Shown one piece after another: positions 59,343 to 64,000 of a stretch of DNA of 64,000 nt. The translations under genes were made by a program, and so were the position numbers. Each line of letters begins with the position of its first letter. The first letter of the stretch is position 1. The notes beneath the pieces were generated by a model. That model worked only from the letters and a program-made list of their open reading frames with translations, did no database searches and was not told where the DNA came from. The stretch is from Nissolia schottii (Eukaryota > Streptophyta > Magnoliopsida > Fabales > Fabaceae): positions 1,389,770 to 1,453,769 of the forward strand of contig QANU01029220.1 in the NCBI GenBank assembly GCA_003254905.1. The letters run 5' to 3'.

Positions 59343-59568
59343 CAAAAATGTTACATGTACACTTAATTTCATACACTCATACATACACCATTAATAATGC
59401 ACAGACTTTATTCTCACGAGTGCACAAACATTACAAACTTGTAAATGATACTCTCAACTATACTTAATTAGGTGCACAAACATTACATGAGTTAAAACAC
59501 AAACTTTATGTATATAAGTACGAGGTGTTTGTATGGTGTATGATTTTTGGTGTACGTGTAACATAACT
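59343..59568. mobile_element. 226-bp MITE, copy 2 (inverted relative to copy 1)
   Basis: Left CAAAAATGTTACATGTACAC and right (inverted) AGTTATGTTACACGTACAC. The length equals the copy at 17352-17577, in reverse orientation, and the interior matches closely (GTGCACAAACATTAC, ATACACCATTAATAATGCAC). Flanked by T8AA runs on both sides (59333-59342 and about 59570-59579), a possible target duplication of low complexity. Confidence 0.85.
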
Positions 59569-60124
59569 CTTTTTTTTAAAGAAAAATTATTAGTTGATAG
59601 TGTAAAATCACATGAAAATTAATACCTTAAGATTAAATTTAGATTTGGGCCTGACTAACTCTAAAAATTAGTGAAGTACAAAAGTAGCCCAAATCATATA
59701 AACAATGACATGACCAAAAATGTCAGAAAAGTTGACCAAAAATATAAAAACAGAATATAACCCTGAAGGTGAAAATACCAAAATACCCTTCACTCAAGAG
59801 CTCGAAAACCTCATTTGTTCTTCCTCCATTACTGCGAGCATTCACTCTTCCTCCCAAGCCTGTTGCCCTTGTAAGCTTTTCTCTGCGGTAAGTGAAGCCT
59901 AAACGCTCCTTTCAACCCTGACCCATTTTCCTATTCTTCATCAAAATCAGCGCTTTAAAAAAAGAGAAAAAGAAAATCCTTTTTTCTTTCTTTCTGAATT
60001 TTGATCATTTCATCAGTGACACTGTGAACCCTCCAATAACACTAGTCTTTGACATCATTTCACCTGCATTGCTCTGTACTGGATTTTTTCTTTATTTGTA
60101 GGCTGAAAGCGCAAGCATTTGGTG
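59569..60124 (+). promoter_or_regulatory. Promoter and spliced 5' UTR of NRPD4
   Basis: A leader segment ends CTCTGCG|GTAAGTG at 59887/59888 and resumes after TTTGTAG at 60101, giving a 5' UTR intron of about 214 bases and 23 bases of leader before the ATG at 60125. Upstream DNA is AT-rich and no TATA box can be fixed. Confidence 0.55.
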
Positions 60125-63100
60125 ATGTCGGAGAAAGGAGGAAAGGGTAATTCGCTTTCAAGCAAAGCAGGTAAGTGTTGTTGGACATTCCCTCTCAATT
60201 TTATTTCCATTTTCCCTTTTGGGTATTTGGTTTTCTTTTGTTGGGTGTTGAAATTTTTGGTTAGTGGGTTGGGTTTTGACTTTTGACCTAATGCATGGGA
60301 TTCATGCTCCCACTGATAGTATCTTTGGGAGGAATTCTGGGTTCTTTTCTGTTGTGAGATACGAAATGTCAAACCTGATATTTGTAATTTTTGTGTTGTA
60401 TGTTATGTCTGTATTTTTTGATTCGGGTGCCTTTATTGTGCTTTTTTGGTAAGAAAATTAATTTTTAGGTTTGTGTGACATGATTGGATAAGTTTCCTAA
60501 GAAAAGAAGAATCAGATATGGAGTTGCCTTGACTTATGCTAAGATATAGAACCATTCAATTGTCTCTCCCCGACTACTTAAGCTTTTGGGAAAAATGGTT
60601 CTTGATATGGTATTAGGGTTTTTGTGACCAAGTTGGTCTAGAGTTTGAACCTTGCCGCCCTGTTCTTCTAAATATTGCTTCATGCTTAAGGCCGAGATGG
60701 CTCTTGCTTGAGGGGTAAGATATAAAATTATTCAATTGTCTCCCCCAACAAGTTAAAGCTTTTTGGAGATGGGATTTGACAACTTATACTTTTGCTTCTG
60801 ACTATTAAAAACAGATGCACCCAAATTATTTGTTTGTTTTACTGATATGAGATTATGTGTTGACAAGTTGGCCTATATGTGTTCATTTTGCCTTGGTGAA
60901 TGGCGAATGCCGATATTTTGAACCATTGTTTAAGCACTTGATTATCTATTTTGTTGGTAGGATCCCTCAAAGGGAAAGATGACAGTGGTGCCACTGCAAC
61001 AAAATCATCAAAGGGAAGGAGGGTCCAGTTTTCTAATTCTAAAGAAGGTTAGCACCATTATTCTAGCAGTCTCGTGCTGCTTCTCAGTGGAGTATGTTAG
61101 TACTAAAGCCTCTTTGTGATGCAGCTGGTGCTTGAACTAATTCTGCAATTACCTCACTGAGATTATTGTTTGTCGTATATTGTAGGTCAATTGGAATCCA
61201 GAATAAGTAATTCACCAAAATCTGGTGGAAAAGGTTGGAGTGCAATTGCTGAAGCTATTACTGTCTTATATTTTCAGTGACTTCTGTTCTGGCACATCTT
61301 TGTTACAATCTTTAAATAGATTGCTCATTTTTTTTTCTTGTCTCCTAAGTCATTTTATTTTTCCTGCATTATTTTTCATTTTCAAGGTGATTTTAGCAAA
61401 GGTGGAAAGGGAAATAAGGTTGCAAATGGGGACAAGGCCTCTACGTCAAAAGGCTCATCAGACCCTAGAATTGATCAAAGTCGGTGCTTGCCTTGGTTAT
61501 GTTTTATGTACTTTTTTTACATGACTTTTGCAAATCACATATTATGGTTTTACTTGTATGTTGAGTGCCATTGATTTTGCCATTTTGGTTGAGTCACTAC
61601 ACTAACCTAATTTGCATTACATGAAACTCAGCTCTATATCTAATTAATATCAACGATGTTAATTCTATTTAGTTGACTTATGCAGCACTTCCAGAAAATA
61701 TCAAATGCATGATGGACTGTGAGGCTGCAGATATCTTACAAGGAATTCAAGATCAGATGGTCATGTTATCCAGAGATTCATCTGTCAAAATCCCTGTGTG
61801 AGGACACTGAGCTCCTTTTTGTTATTAGTTTACGATTTAAGCTGAAGATCTCTTTGAGCTATCTGAATTTTTTCTTTTTCTGTTGTAGATCATTTGACAA
61901 AGGCCTGCAGTATGCCAAAAGCAATAGCAAGTATTCAAATCCTGAGTCTGTTAGATGCGTTCTTGAGTATCCTTAATCTTTCGGGATGCTGTGTGTTTAT
62001 ACATTTGTGCTTACCTGCGTTTGTGTTTGTTTGCATGGATAAATGGCATTACTGCTTTGCTTTATATGACTGTCATATTTTTATCTCCATTATTGTTTTC
62101 ATCCGTGTTGTTCTCTTGACCCAAATATTAGTCCTCTTAAGGACCATGGCCTCTCTGATAATGAGGTATCAATCTCACTCTAGCTTCTTTTGTTCTTATG
62201 TGTTATTTAGCGTTCTTGACATCATTATTCCACTGCAGATATGTATGATTGCTAATGCATGCCCCGAAACTGTTGATGAACTTTTTGCTCTTCTCCCATC
62301 GCTAAAGGTATGCCATGGATCATTATGTGTTCTGTTACGGTTTTTGCTGAAGGTTGTTTGCCTTAGTATATAATGGAAGTTGTTTTTCTGTTGATGATTA
62401 TATGTTCATTAAGCAAAGGAGGTCCTCCTTGGATAAGTGATTGATATTACAAATTGATTTTTTCTTTTGGGGCCAACAATATTCAAACAGGGTGGCTGCC
62501 ATTTTGGATATAGATAACTTAGGATTTTGTTGATTTTTTTGATTATATGATCATGTAACTTTTTGGATACTGGTGATAATTTAACTTTACATTATGTATG
62601 AATGGGTTCTTTGAGAAACATAATTACTAAATGGTCCCCATTGTTTCCATTCCACTCTTTTATTTTTGTATTTTTAAAATTGCTGTCAACCTAGAAGATA
62701 AAAGTAGGGCTATTAGTTTAGCATGTGCCGGAACACGTCTAGGGTAGTATGAGCCTTTTTCTTAGCCCTCCCCAACTAGTTTTATGGCTATTATATTTAT
62801 ATCCATGAGAGGATGAGCTTTGGTGCAACGGTAAGATTTGCCTCGTGATCTGGAGGTCACAGGTTCAAATCCTGAATATAGCCTCTCTGCTTGCGGGGAC
62901 AAGGTTCACGTACTAATCACATTTATATTCATGGTTGAAGTGGTGTCCTATGTTACTAATCATAAGAGGATTTACTCTGTGAAGAAAAGAAACACAGAAA
63001 AAAATGAGATTACAGTAGGATGATGCCATCTTATAATATGTATCTATTTCAGGATAAGAGAAGTACTAACACCCAAGTTCTTAGTGATTCATTGATTGAG

Positions 63101-63127
63101 CTTGCTAAGCTTAAACACTTCATGTAA
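60125..63127 (+). CDS. NRPD4: RNA polymerase IV/V subunit 4 (NRPD4/NRPE4, Rpb4 family)
   Basis: Predicted 213-aa Rpb4-like subunit shared by RNA polymerases IV and V, which make siRNA precursors and scaffold transcripts for RNA-directed DNA methylation. Nine exons: 60125-60170, 60961-61047, 61186-61233, 61387-61479, 61686-61797, 61889-61966, 62132-62165, 62239-62307, 63053-63127 (642 nt). The start MSEKGGKGNSLSSK matches the Arabidopsis NRPD4 N terminus, followed by a basic Ser/Gly/Lys-rich linker. The Rpb4 core starts about residue 90: PENIKCMMDCEAADILQGI, then SVKIPVSFDKGLQYA, NPESVRCVL, and EICMIANACPETVDELFALLPSL. The long basic N-terminal extension separates NRPD4 from the Pol II subunit NRPB4. 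The conserved LEPLK block reads LDPLK because codon GA|T spans the intron at 61966/62132. Intron 8 carries a SINE. A 3' UTR intron (63154-63251) is likely. Confidence 0.9.
62808..62920 (+). mobile_element. tRNA-derived SINE (Au-like) in NRPD4 intron 8
   Basis: Box A-like TGGTGCAACGGTAAG and box B-like GGTTCAAATCC lie 37 bases apart in GAGCTTTGG...GAGGTCAC...GCCTCTCTGCTTGCGGGGAC, the arrangement of plant Au-type SINEs. Flanked by 13-base direct repeats ATTTATAT(C/T)CATG (62795-62807 and 62921-62933) with one mismatch. About 113 bp; slightly diverged. Confidence 0.82.
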
Positions 63128-64000
63128 AGGCCACATGATGAAGTGGCTAGCTGGTGAGTTTTTCCCCTCTTGCTTATGCTTTTGATTCACTATCATCTTT
63201 TTTATCTGCTTCATTATTACTCATGGATCATTTCCTGTATTCTGATTGCAGGTTTGGCCATTAGGAGAGCTAAGAAGTATCTTTTCCCTTTTGTGTCTGG
63301 CAAATGTAGCATATGCCTAACATTTTCTGAGATTTCTAACTGAGACAATGTAATGTGAAACTTTGATCCATGTTTTGTGTTTGCTTTTTTTTTTTTTTTT
63401 TAAATTTTTCAGTCATATATCCCATTATTATGCTGTATAAAAGGTCTAACGTGGATGACAATTGAGGTGATTTTTTAACATCCTAGACCATGGATCTTTG
63501 TATATGGTTTAAAAAAAAAAACTTGGTAACAGCTGGAGGCATGAAAATCATCCATTTCCCAGTTAAAGATTTGTGTTATTACTTGCTAGTCCAAAACCAA
63601 AGCTCGGTAGCTCATCAATTTCTTAATTTTGAAATATATAACAAATAATTGTATTTATTATCAAATTTTCTCATAAAATCAATAAATTATTAAATTTCAC
63701 AATCATGACATTAATGCATGAATGATTTAAGTATTTTATTATAAAAGATTAACTGTAATATATGAAAGTAACATTCTTTTTTGAATGATTCTCTTCACTT
63801 TAAAGGGGTGACATGATCACACACAATGGGAATCTTAGCCTAGAAGCATATATGCGTACATGATGGAGAAATATGAATCATGTTTAATACGTTTCATGAG
63901 CAATTACTATAACTATTGAATTTTAATTTGTGTTTTTCAAACACTTTAAATTTAAATTAATAGTGGATACTGTTCATAAAGAGCTTCATAAACTTAAAAG
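63128..64000. other. NRPD4 3' UTR and AT-rich downstream DNA
   Basis: CTAGCTG|GTGAGT at 63153/63154 and TGATTGCAG at 63251 suggest a spliced 3' UTR. Beyond about 63400 there are T- and A-runs and A/T-rich DNA without a gene. Confidence 0.5.

Noticed and set aside
62818-62890. tRNA gene, from box A and box B-like motifs
   Set aside because: The sequence does not fold into a full cloverleaf with paired acceptor arms, and it matches a SINE with flanking direct repeats.
1-64000. CRISPR arrays, bacterial operons or organelle DNA
   Set aside because: Spliced genes, plant transposons and composition all indicate nuclear plant DNA; no spaced repeat arrays are present.

Overview
The window is nuclear DNA from a flowering plant, most likely a dicot and probably a legume. 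Genes have many short GT-AG introns, intergenic DNA is very AT-rich, and plant transposons are common (Copia, CACTA, hAT, PIF/Harbinger-like and Mutator-like MITEs, a tRNA-derived SINE, an L1-type LINE end). The legume assignment is inference, mainly from the farnesyl diphosphate synthase protein. The single N at 50465 marks this as an assembled genome.

I find seven protein-coding genes, all on the + strand: cytosolic-type phosphoglycolate phosphatase (402-2596), farnesyl diphosphate synthase (7389-10063), a C2/VASt/GRAM membrane protein (19462-24562), an FHA-domain NIPP1-like PP1 regulator (27797-29547), a BTB-NPH3 protein (40177-42852), a CBL2/3-type calcium sensor (48572-57611) and the shared Pol IV/Pol V subunit NRPD4/NRPE4 (60125-63127). 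Six of the exon models sum to a multiple of three with intact splice sites. The CBL model fails only because one 53-base exon is absent where the N sits.

From memory of the Arabidopsis map, PGLP2, FPS1, the FHA gene and an NPH3 gene lie together on chromosome 5 (At5g47760-At5g47800). The first five genes here therefore look like a conserved block with GAUT4 missing and a C2-GRAM gene present. The genes are mostly housekeeping or signalling genes and do not form one pathway.

Layout: 1-240 repeat end; 402-2596 PGLP; 2.6-7.4 kb AT-rich, with tandem repeats and an LTR-like fossil; 7.4-10.1 kb FPS; 10.1-19.4 kb a dense nest of transposons, including a copied scrap of FPS between two inverted Copia ends; 19.5-24.6 kb C2-GRAM; a clean hAT insertion at 26.3-27.0 kb; 27.8-29.5 kb FHA; a gene-poor 10.6 kb; 40.2-42.9 kb NPH3; TE remnants at 44-47 kb; 48.6-57.6 kb CBL with a Copia fossil in one intron; MITEs at 58.8-59.6 kb; NRPD4 with an intronic SINE; AT-rich tail.

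I did not find an evident new multi-gene system. The most interesting signals are structural: the missing CBL exon at the N, a patchwork of locally copied filler DNA at 15.45-15.59 kb, and duplications across a stop codon and across a splice acceptor in the C2-GRAM gene.
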